Origin: Anaerolineaceae bacterium
Lineage (GTDB): Bacteria; Chloroflexota; Anaerolineae; Anaerolineales; Anaerolineaceae
NCBI GenBank assembly: GCA_014860845.1
Contig: JACZIY010000768.1
Location: 1-8,897, forward strand
Reading direction: 5' to 3'
Length of the DNA: 8,897 bases
In this document: positions 1-5,408 of the stretch, one piece after another
How the letters are laid out: each line of letters opens with the position of its first letter
Position numbering within the stretch: position 1 is the stretch's first letter
The notes under the pieces: generated by a model
What the model was told of the DNA's origin: nothing
The model's database searches: none
Seen by the model: the letters and a program-made list of their open reading frames with translations, nothing else
Translations under genes and position numbers: made by a program

Positions 1-83
1 CCGTGTAATATACCGACAATGAGAAAGGTATGAATATCCAATTGATTTCTTTAATCTTAAATATTTCTATTATTATCTTAAAT

Positions 84-107
84 TAAATAGAATATATTTT
101 CTATTTA
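84..107. promoter_or_regulatory. 24-bp palindrome, candidate operator upstream of the DUF6602-like gene
   Basis: Two perfect 9-bp arms, TAAATAGAA (84-92) and TTCTATTTA (99-107), flank the 6-nt centre TATATT, so 11 of 12 base-pair positions are symmetric. It ends 3 bp before a TACAAT -10 box (111-116) and covers where the -35 hexamer would lie, which is the classic place for a repressor dimer site. The surrounding sequence is almost all A/T, which raises the chance of a fortuitous palindrome. There is no GC stem or trailing T-run, so a terminator is less likely. Operator function is inference. Confidence 0.4.
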
Positions 108-116
108 TAGTACAAT
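88..116 (+). promoter_or_regulatory. Candidate sigma70-type promoter of the DUF6602-like gene
   Basis: TACAAT at 111-116 matches the -10 consensus at 5 of 6 positions. At 17-bp spacing the -35 position reads TAGAAT (88-93), a weak 3 of 6 match. Transcription would begin near 123, giving a leader of about 33 nt that includes the AGGAG ribosome site at 146-150. The weak -35 and the overlapping palindrome suggest a regulated promoter. The rest of 1-155 holds no gene: all three plus frames entering from the left edge close by base 33. Confidence 0.35.
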
Positions 117-155
117 GAAATCACTTGACCCAATAACAAAATTATAGGAGTTGAT

Positions 156-929
156 ATGTTTCCTTTTTTAGATTTTTGTAAGAATACGGAAAAATCATTG
201 TCTGAATTCTTTAAGGCTTATTCAAAGTTTCCAAATGATCCTACAAATCAAATTGCTTTGAGATTATTTTTCATCATAAATTTTCTGCGAAAATTTGTAC
301 CCACAACCATCGATATTGGTTCTGGGGAAATTATCGATTTTACAGGTCGAAAATCATCTACCCAGGACATCATTCTGTATCGATCCAATTATCCTGTCTT
401 CAGAACTTCAGATAACCACGAATCTTACCTGCTCGAAGGTGTTATTGCGACAATTGAAATTTTACCGAATGGTGACCTGCTTCAATTAAGACGGCGCTTT
501 ATTAATTGTGCCAGTGTAAAAAGCCTGAAACCATCAAAACACAAAATTTCTGCTAATAACTCCCAGGATTATATGGAACTGAAGTTAAGGACGATACCTA
601 AAACTTTTATTTTCTCTCCTTTTAATTTGGGAAATCAAGATGCTTTTGAAAAATCCTATCAAATTGCAAAAAAGGGGACTTTAGGTGTCGTACCGGATGG
701 GATTTTTATTTGGGGTGACCCAGCAATCTATGCACCTTATGACCCGTATACCCGAAAAACCACATTTCTGACAAAGGATCCATTTATTCACTTTTTTGAA
801 CATCTCTATACCATTATCATGGCAGAAGTAAAACCATCCATGCTTCTTCCAGAGATTAGCGCGGCTATTAATTATGATTTTTCCAGTTACTTTTCGGACT
901 TCATGAAGCAATCTATTGAGTATAAATGA
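156..929 (+). CDS. DUF6602-like protein with a degenerate PD-(D/E)xK-type core
   Basis: This 257-residue protein has no signal peptide or membrane segment and is probably cytoplasmic. The ATG is 5 nt after AGGAG (146-150), so the start is well supported. Residues 48-125 follow the pattern of the DUF6602 family as I remember it: a predicted helix ending in FVP, then GSGEIID (55-61), SSTQDIILY (67-75), a short loop with NYP (78-80), an E-G-V strand (94-96), the strand ATIEI (98-102), and a helix ending in SVKSL (120-124). Family members usually read E-V-K at the last strand, as in restriction-type nucleases. Here the tripeptide is E101-I102-L103, so the catalytic lysine is missing. The early Gly-Glu pair expected in the first helix is also not visible. 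A second part with PDGIFIWGDP (180-189) fits the family's C-terminal half. It may be a non-catalytic member. The family has no established function, so none is assigned. Confidence 0.55.
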   Translation: MFPFLDFCKNTEKSLSEFFKAYSKFPNDPTNQIALRLFFIINFLRKFVPTTIDIGSGEIIDFTGRKSSTQDIILYRSNYPVFRTSDNHESYLLEGVIATIEILPNGDLLQLRRRFINCASVKSLKPSKHKISANNSQDYMELKLRTIPKTFIFSPFNLGNQDAFEKSYQIAKKGTLGVVPDGIFIWGDPAIYAPYDPYTRKTTFLTKDPFIHFFEHLYTIIMAEVKPSMLLPEISAAINYDFSSYFSDFMKQSIEYK

Positions 930-1032
930 GTTTTCAATGAATTGATTTATTACAGGCTGACTTTCCACAATAACATGTGGAGTGAAAGATTGTTATTCAG
1001 TCAACTTCAATAAAAGATTTGTTTAGTGCTTT

Positions 1033-1062
1033 TCAGTTGGTTTACAAAACTGATAAGTTTTG
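1033..1062 (+). repeat. Two overlapping, mutually exclusive inverted repeats
   Basis: Stem A pairs TCAGTT (1033-1038) with AACTGA (1048-1053) across a 9-nt loop. Stem B pairs CAAAACT (1045-1051) with AGTTTTG (1056-1062) across the tetraloop GATA. They share bases 1048-1051, so only one can form at a time. Both are weak, A/U-rich stems with no T-run behind them. The switch-like geometry is visible in the sequence; any regulatory role is speculation. Confidence 0.25.
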
Positions 1063-1078
1063 AACGAATAAAAATCCC

Positions 1079-1096
1079 TATAATGAATTATATAAT
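1079..1096 (+). promoter_or_regulatory. Tandem TATAAT boxes before the stalked secreted-protein gene
   Basis: Two exact TATAAT hexamers occur at 1079-1084 and 1091-1096. Neither has a good -35 hexamer at 16-18 bp; at 17 bp before the second the sequence is AATAAA. The second would start transcription near 1103, just ahead of the AGGA ribosome site (1104-1107), giving a leader of about 12 nt. The first would give about 24 nt. In this AT-rich stretch chance matches are likely, so confidence is limited. Confidence 0.3.
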
Positions 1097-1114
1097 TCTT
1101 CCCAGGAAAAATGA

Positions 1115-1798
1115 GTGAATAAAAATCTAATCATTATTGGGGCAGTAATAAATTCTCTGATTTGTTTTACACTTGCAATTTCCAGTGTTCCATTTGATCG
1201 TATGGTTACCCCAACCCCTACAATACATAAAACTCAAATAATTTTACCTACGCTCATTCCTACACAAACGCCAATTCCGATTCCGACAGTAAACCCATTT
1301 CAGGGAGAGATTTATCAGGAAGACCTTTTTGATTTTATTTTTGATTTCCCTGAAGCGCAAGCGTTAATACTCGATCAGGAAAAAACTGATTTAACCACTG
1401 ATAAAGGAGTCAGGATATTTTATGTTCGTTTGATTAATCCTGATATGAATGCAGATGAAATTGATTCTTTGCGGTACAGTATTGTTTATTATCCAGAAAT
1501 TTCGGAAGCCTTAACAAAATACAATGAAAAATACAATTTATTAACAACGGGCGGGGATTATACTTTAATCAGCGAGACTACCATTCTGGATAATTATCCG
1601 GTTTCCTTGTTTCTTAAGACGGATGATGAATTGGGCTATGAATTGAGGTTTCTATCCAGTACCAGAAATGTCTACTTTGATACAGCCGGTTTCAAAATAA
1701 TCTCTTCTTCATCGGATCGTGAATCAACAGTAAACCAGTTTATGGAATTAATGAATACACTTCATTTCCGCGCGATAGATAAATTGTCGCCATTTTAG
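1115..1798 (+). CDS. Secreted or membrane-anchored protein with Pro/Thr-rich stalk
   Basis: This 227-residue protein starts at GTG, 7 nt after AGGA (1104-1107). A hydrophobic stretch at residues 5-25 follows an N-terminal lysine and looks like a signal peptide or single anchor. Cys17 sits in S-L-I-C, a poor lipobox because the residue before Cys is Ile, so a lipoprotein is less likely. Residues 32-61 are a Pro/Thr-rich low-complexity linker with TPTPT and repeated PT/PIP steps, a stalk style common in extracellular proteins of Chloroflexota. Residues 65-220 form a soluble domain that begins with F-I-F-D-F-P (74-79) and ends with an N-Q-F-M-E-L-M-N-T-L-H-F helix and strand (207-218). This outline recalls PsbP/DUF1795-like small lipoprotein domains, but I cannot assign a family. 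It is AT-rich like its upstream neighbour and converges on gatB, with 48 bp between them. Function unknown. Confidence 0.7.
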   Translation: MNKNLIIIGAVINSLICFTLAISSVPFDRMVTPTPTIHKTQIILPTLIPTQTPIPIPTVNPFQGEIYQEDLFDFIFDFPEAQALILDQEKTDLTTDKGVRIFYVRLINPDMNADEIDSLRYSIVYYPEISEALTKYNEKYNLLTTGGDYTLISETTILDNYPVSLFLKTDDELGYELRFLSSTRNVYFDTAGFKIISSSSDRESTVNQFMELMNTLHFRAIDKLSPF

Positions 1799-1826
1799 TT
1801 TTATATGTTTTTTTGAACAAACCCGC

Positions 1827-1852
1827 GAATAAAATCCCAATTGAATTTATTC
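1827..1852. repeat. Weak inverted repeat between convergent genes
   Basis: A perfect 7-bp inverted repeat, GAATAAA (1827-1833) and TTTATTC (1846-1852), spans the 3' end of gatB and the gap to the convergent secreted-protein gene. The stem is nearly all A/T. A seven-T run lies at 1808-1814 on the plus strand, before rather than after the repeat. It could act as a weak shared 3'-end structure, but it is not a canonical terminator for either strand. Confidence 0.2.
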
Positions 1853-3283
1853 CTTCAGCAATTCCAGCAAAATCTGTGTGGCTAGCTTGGGATCAGCTTT
1901 ACCGCGCATTTCACGCATGACCTGTCCGGTGAACCAGCCAATCAGGGTCTCTTTGCCAGCCTGGAATGTCTCGACTTCTTTGGGGTTGGCTGCCACGATC
2001 TTCTCAGCCACTGCCCGTATCGCGGAGTCATCGCTGACCAGACCCAATCCTTCAGCCTCAACAATGCTCTTCGGTGATTTACCACTGGTTTCAACTTTCT
2101 CCAACAGGCTCTTGCCGGTGGAGGTGTTGATCTGTCCGGAATCGACCATTTTGAGGATCTCTGCCAGGAAAGCAGGGGTGAGTTGCAGTTGGTTGGCGGT
2201 TTTTCCGCTCTCGTTGAGCATGCGTAAAATGTCATTCATCAGGTAGTTGGAGACTTTTTTCGGATCGCCAGCATAGTATTGCACAGCGGTTTCGAAATAA
2301 TCGGATAGGTTGCGTTCGCCAGTCAGGATGTCAGCATCGTATTCGGGCAATTTGTAATCCATGACGAAACGGGCTTTGCGTTCGAGGGGGAGTTCGGGAA
2401 AGTCTGCCAGAATCTCATCCAGCCATGCCTGAGTGAGATCGAGAGGCAACAGATCCGGTTCGCGGAAGTAGCGATAATCGGCTTCTGTTTCCTTGGAGCG
2501 CATTTTGCGCAACTCATTCTTTTCCTCATCCCAATCCAGGGTCCAGGCATGTACACGGTTGCCGGCTTCTACCTCGCGAATCTGGCGTTCGACTTCGTGC
2601 TCGATGGCGTTTTTCACATTGTCGATGGAGTTGACATTCTTGATCTCTGTTTTGGTGAAGAGTTGATCCGAACCTTTGGGTCGAATAGAGACGTTGGCAT
2701 CGCAACGCAGGTGACCTTTTTCCATGTCGGCTTCCGAGATACCCAACCAGCGCAGTAACTGGCGCAGGCGAATCAGGTATTGGGCAGCTTCGTTGGCGGA
2801 GCGCAAATCCGGTCCTGTGACCATTTCGACCAATGGGACACCACAGCGGTTGAAGTCGATCAGGCGTAGATTGCCGGCATTTTTGGTCTTGCCAGCATCT
2901 TCTTCCATGTGTAACTTGTGGATGGAAACCCAGCGGGTGTAGCCTTCCGGCATGGGGATTTCAAGGTAACCACCACTGGCCAGCGAGAGATCATATTGGG
3001 AGATCTGGTAGCCTTTGGGCAGATCAGGGTAAAAGTAATTCTTGCGGTCAAAGAAGGAGCGCATACGGATATCGGAATGCATGGCTTTCGCCAGCAGTGC
3101 GCCTTTCTCCACCACGGCCTTGTTCAGTACGGGTAATACACCAGGCAAACCAGTGCAGACCGGGCAGATATTGGTGTTGGGTTCATCGTCCCAGGAGTCC
3201 GCTTTACAGGCGCAAAAGATTTTGGTTTTGGTATTCAACTGGATATGTGTTTCCAGGCCTATTACAACTTCGTAATCTGTCAT
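1847..3283 (-). CDS. gatB: Asp-tRNA(Asn)/Glu-tRNA(Gln) amidotransferase subunit B
   Basis: GatB is the kinase and tRNA-binding subunit of GatCAB. It uses ATP to phosphorylate the side chain of Glu or Asp misloaded on tRNA(Gln) or tRNA(Asn), so that ammonia from GatA can convert it to Gln or Asn. The 478 residues match the family's usual length. Visible motifs are the N-terminal GLETHIQL (9-16), a zinc-type cysteine set C24, C26, C40 and C43, YFYPDLPKGYQISQ (83-96), and the GatB signature DFNRCGVPLVE (143-153). The helical tail from about residue 330 onwards is the YqeY-like tRNA-binding domain. The ATG lies 5 nt behind a very strong AGGAGG (3289-3294), which fixes the start. It is last in the gatC-gatA-gatB operon. 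Whether it serves Gln, Asn or both cannot be told from this window. Confidence 0.97.
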   Translation of the reverse strand: MTDYEVVIGLETHIQLNTKTKIFCACKADSWDDEPNTNICPVCTGLPGVLPVLNKAVVEKGALLAKAMHSDIRMRSFFDRKNYFYPDLPKGYQISQYDLSLASGGYLEIPMPEGYTRWVSIHKLHMEEDAGKTKNAGNLRLIDFNRCGVPLVEMVTGPDLRSANEAAQYLIRLRQLLRWLGISEADMEKGHLRCDANVSIRPKGSDQLFTKTEIKNVNSIDNVKNAIEHEVERQIREVEAGNRVHAWTLDWDEEKNELRKMRSKETEADYRYFREPDLLPLDLTQAWLDEILADFPELPLERKARFVMDYKLPEYDADILTGERNLSDYFETAVQYYAGDPKKVSNYLMNDILRMLNESGKTANQLQLTPAFLAEILKMVDSGQINTSTGKSLLEKVETSGKSPKSIVEAEGLGLVSDDSAIRAVAEKIVAANPKEVETFQAGKETLIGWFTGQVMREMRGKADPKLATQILLELLKE

Positions 3284-3333
3284 CCAATCCTCCTGGAGGT
3301 GATTTGTAAAGTCAGTTGCTTATCGATTTTCAT
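3280..3333 (-). CDS. Candidate 17-codon small ORF bridging gatA and gatB
   Basis: The gap between gatA and gatB reads as MKIDKQLTLQITSRRIG followed by TGA. Its ATG (3333-3331) is 5 nt behind GAGGTG (3344-3339), a good ribosome site that overlaps the gatA stop codon. Its TGA (3282-3280) overlaps the gatB ATG as ATGA, the usual arrangement of translationally coupled genes. Two consecutive AGG arginine codons near its end are the very bases of the gatB Shine-Dalgarno sequence. All of this is seen in the sequence. That it is translated, and that it couples gatA to gatB, is inference. A 17-codon ORF can arise by chance, and the peptide itself may have no role. Confidence 0.35.
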   Translation of the reverse strand: MKIDKQLTLQITSRRIG

Positions 3334-3342
3334 GTTTCCACC

Positions 3343-4929
3343 TCAACGCAATACAGCCGGTTTTTGTTTCCGCCATCCTTCATCCTGCGTTCCGATTTCC
3401 AGTGATCGCCCCATTTGCAATAGGGTGTGCTCAGAGTAATCCGGACCTAACAACTGGACCCCAATGGGTAAACCGTCAGCAGCGATACCGCCAGGGAGGG
3501 AGATGCCAGGGATGCCAGCGTGGTTGGCTGTGACGGTGAACTGATCGGAGTATTGCATCAGGACTGAGTCGCCATACACATCACCAATGCGGAAGGCAGT
3601 CGTGGGGGTGGTAGGCGTCAGGAGGGCATCCAATTGATATTTTCCCTGTGGATCAAAGATCTGGTCGAAATCACGTCGCAATAAAGCCCGAACTTTGAGG
3701 GCACGGTTGTAATATTGTTCCGAGTATTGGGCAGCACTGACGTACATACCCATCAGGATGCGTAATTTTGGTTGTAAACCGAAGGCTTCGTTACGAGTCT
3801 TGCGGTACATTACGCGTAAATCATCTTCGGTGCTGGGGGTACGGTAACCATATTTGACGCCATCATAACGGTGCAGGTTGGATGCAGCCTCCACCCGGCT
3901 GATGACGAAGAATGCTGGAATACCATAGCGCGTGTTGGGCATGGGAACATCCTCGATGATCTCTGCTCCCATGCTTCTCAGAACCTCAGCGGCATGATAG
4001 ACAGCAGCGCGGATATCCTCCTGCACCGGTTTCTGGTGAATCTCGCCACTTTCGGCATCCATGTAGCTGATCTGGAAATAATCGGGCGATAAGCCGATGC
4101 GCTTACCTTTAACACCCTGCTCGAGGGTTGCGAGGTAATCCGGTACTGGCACGTTGGCAGCGGTACTGTCACGCGGATCAGCTCCGGCGATGGCTTGCAG
4201 CATTAAAGCAGCATCGGTGACATCCCGGGTGATCGGACCCGGGCAGTCGAGTGAGGAGGCAAAGGCGATGATCCCATAACGCGAGACGCGGCCATAGGTA
4301 GGTTTGACACCTACCACACCACAGAAAGCCGCTGGTTGGCGGATGGAACCGGCGGTATCCGTGCCAAGCGAGAAAGGCACCTCACCGGCGGCTACCGAAG
4401 AAGTGCTGCCACCAGAAGAACCACCGGGTACACGGCTGGTATCCCAGGGATTGCGCGGACAGGGCTGGAAGGCGGTTGACTCATTGGATGAGCCATAGGT
4501 AAACTCGTCCATATTGACCTTACCCAGCATGATAGCGCCCTGCTTCTGCAGGCGTTCCACGGCAGTGGAGGTATAAGGGGCTTTGAAATTCGCCAGGATT
4601 TTGGAGGCGGCGGTGGTATAGGTCTCTTTTACACAGAAGACATCTTTGGCGGAAAAGGGAATCCCGGCCAGGGCTCCGACCTGTTCGCCTTTTGCCACCT
4701 TCTGATCAATGGTTCTCGCCTGAGCAAGCGCTTGCTTGGCTGCAACAGAGATGAAGGCGTGTACTGTGCCCCTGTCCTGATCGGTTTCTTCCCCTGATGC
4801 CAGACTGCCGGGGCGTCCATCTACAGCAGCAATCCGTTGCAGGCTGCTTTGCACAACTTCTTCAGCAGATACCTGCTTACCGCGTAATAAATCCAATAAT
4901 TCGTGGGCTGAGCGATCGCAAAGTTCCAT
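3343..4929 (-). CDS. gatA: Asp-tRNA(Asn)/Glu-tRNA(Gln) amidotransferase subunit A
   Basis: GatA is the glutaminase subunit of GatCAB. It hydrolyses glutamine (or asparagine) and channels the ammonia to GatB. It belongs to the amidase-signature family, and the Ser-cisSer-Lys triad is present: K95 in PFSAKDVF, S171 in GGSSGGS (169-175), and nucleophile S195 in GTDTAGSIRQPA (189-200). The 528 residues exceed the roughly 485 usual for bacterial GatA. The excess is mainly an acidic loop at about residues 38-54, between the R-I-x-A-V-D helix end and the H-A-F-I strand, plus smaller insertions near 288-300 and 425-432. The start follows the gatC stop by 3 nt with only a weak GGA upstream, so translation is probably coupled to gatC. 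All catalytic residues are intact, so it should be active. Confidence 0.97.
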   Translation of the reverse strand: MELCDRSAHELLDLLRGKQVSAEEVVQSSLQRIAAVDGRPGSLASGEETDQDRGTVHAFISVAAKQALAQARTIDQKVAKGEQVGALAGIPFSAKDVFCVKETYTTAASKILANFKAPYTSTAVERLQKQGAIMLGKVNMDEFTYGSSNESTAFQPCPRNPWDTSRVPGGSSGGSTSSVAAGEVPFSLGTDTAGSIRQPAAFCGVVGVKPTYGRVSRYGIIAFASSLDCPGPITRDVTDAALMLQAIAGADPRDSTAANVPVPDYLATLEQGVKGKRIGLSPDYFQISYMDAESGEIHQKPVQEDIRAAVYHAAEVLRSMGAEIIEDVPMPNTRYGIPAFFVISRVEAASNLHRYDGVKYGYRTPSTEDDLRVMYRKTRNEAFGLQPKLRILMGMYVSAAQYSEQYYNRALKVRALLRRDFDQIFDPQGKYQLDALLTPTTPTTAFRIGDVYGDSVLMQYSDQFTVTANHAGIPGISLPGGIAADGLPIGVQLLGPDYSEHTLLQMGRSLEIGTQDEGWRKQKPAVLR

Positions 4930-4932
4930 GGC

Positions 4933-5253
4933 TTAATCCAGTTTCTCGTGTGGGATATCGGGCACAATGATGTATTGATCAGTCACCTGAGGGGCTTGAG
5001 CCAGGATCTCATCTGGTTTTGCATGTGGCTGCCAGGTGTCTTCGCGTAATGCCGGGCTGGTTGCCAGATTGTAGGAGACGCCATGGGTAGTAATTTTTAA
5101 ATCGTCGTCCAGGGGAATGGCTTCCAATTCGTGAATGGCTTTCAACTGTTGGTTCAACTCATGACGTAAATAGGCTGCCTGTTTTTCGTCCAATTCCAGG
5201 GCAGCCAGTGTGACAAGATGATTGAAAATTTCGGGGGTGATTTCTTCGCTCAT
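4933..5253 (-). CDS. gatC: Asp-tRNA(Asn)/Glu-tRNA(Gln) amidotransferase subunit C
   Basis: GatC is the small belt-like subunit that wraps the GatA-GatB interface and stabilises the complex. The family pattern is clear: an N-terminal helix (EIFNHLVTLAALELDEKQ, near VxxLAxLEL), a second helix with ELNQQLKAIHELEAIPLDD, a middle T-x-H-G-V-SYN stretch, then LREDTWQP and a C-terminal VPDIPH strand. I start it at the inner ATG (5253), giving 106 residues, because AGGT lies 3 nt upstream and the protein then begins at the conserved helix. An in-frame ATG seven codons earlier (5274) would give 113 residues, but it has only GGA 2 nt upstream. It is the first gene of gatCAB. The first 20 residues are closer to the family than the seven-residue extension. 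Confidence 0.93.
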   Translation of the reverse strand: MSEEITPEIFNHLVTLAALELDEKQAAYLRHELNQQLKAIHELEAIPLDDDLKITTHGVSYNLATSPALREDTWQPHAKPDEILAQAPQVTDQYIIVPDIPHEKLD

Positions 5254-5278
5254 AATACCTGCTTTGTTTTTCATATTC

Positions 5279-5301
5279 CATCAATCATTATGCTATTGAT
5301 G
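5279..5301. repeat. 7-bp inverted repeat in the gatC upstream region
   Basis: CATCAAT (5279-5285) and ATTGATG (5295-5301) are a perfect inverted repeat with a 9-nt spacer. A third, direct copy of ATTGATG lies at 5351-5357. If gatCAB transcription starts near 5303 the repeat would form a hairpin at the very 5' end of the mRNA. Otherwise it is a candidate protein site. There is no coding sequence between 5275 and 5408. Confidence 0.3.
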
Positions 5302-5309
5302 TGCCTCTA

Positions 5310-5339
5310 ATTTTACGGCATTTTTAATGATTAACCCAA
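5310..5339 (-). promoter_or_regulatory. Candidate promoter of gatCAB
   Basis: On the minus strand TTGGGT (5339-5334) is followed, after 18 bp, by TAAAAT (5315-5310), matching the -35 consensus at 3 of 6 and the -10 at 5 of 6. Transcription would begin near 5303, giving a leader of about 50 nt before the chosen gatC ATG. This is the best candidate I could find in the divergent region, but the match is only moderate. Confidence 0.35.
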
Positions 5340-5371
5340 TTTTCAAATAAATTGATGCCAATCGTCAGTGA

Positions 5372-5400
5372 TATTCAGCTTAAATTCAAAATGCTATAAT
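5372..5400 (+). promoter_or_regulatory. Extended -10 promoter of the glycosyltransferase gene
   Basis: TGC directly followed by TATAAT (5392-5400) is a perfect extended -10 element. At 17-bp spacing the -35 position holds TATTCA (5372-5377), 3 of 6, which is typical when an extended -10 compensates. The expected start site is at about 5406-5409, essentially on the ATG at 5409, and no Shine-Dalgarno sequence precedes that ATG. The mRNA is therefore predicted to be leaderless. Confidence 0.5.
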
Positions 5401-5408
5401 CAAAATGA

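Larger units (their letters stand above)
930..1114. other. AT-rich intergenic region with small hairpins, no gene
   Basis: This 185-bp gap contains a 6-bp hairpin, TCCACA (964-969) with TGTGGA (976-981) and a 6-nt loop. It lacks a following T-run, so it is a poor intrinsic terminator, though it lies 34 bp beyond the upstream stop. Further down are two mutually exclusive stems (1033-1062, listed separately) and two perfect TATAAT hexamers (1079-1084 and 1091-1096) that may serve the next gene. I see no convincing coding sequence on either strand here. Confidence 0.4.

Noticed and set aside
1..155. Tail of another gene or a promoter-proximal RNA at the left edge
   Set aside because: All plus frames close by base 33 with no recognisable peptide, and no minus-strand start or RNA structure other than the palindrome could be supported.
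681..968. Minus-strand 95-codon ORF with CQKC and CIDC pairs resembling a zinc ribbon
   Set aside because: It lies antisense to the well-supported DUF6602-like gene, has no good ribosome site, and the cysteines arise from the complementary strand. No family resemblance beyond the Cys spacing.
964..981. Hairpin after the DUF6602-like gene as an intrinsic terminator
   Set aside because: The stem is only 6 bp and there is no T-run after it, so it does not meet the usual pattern.
1801..1846. T-rich stretch between convergent genes as a bidirectional terminator
   Set aside because: The seven-T run at 1808-1814 has no GC-rich stem before it, and the inverted repeat nearby is A/T only and placed after it.
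5253..5274. Upstream ATG of gatC as the true start
   Set aside because: It has only GGA 2 nt upstream, whereas the inner ATG has AGGT and begins the conserved N-terminal helix. It remains possible.
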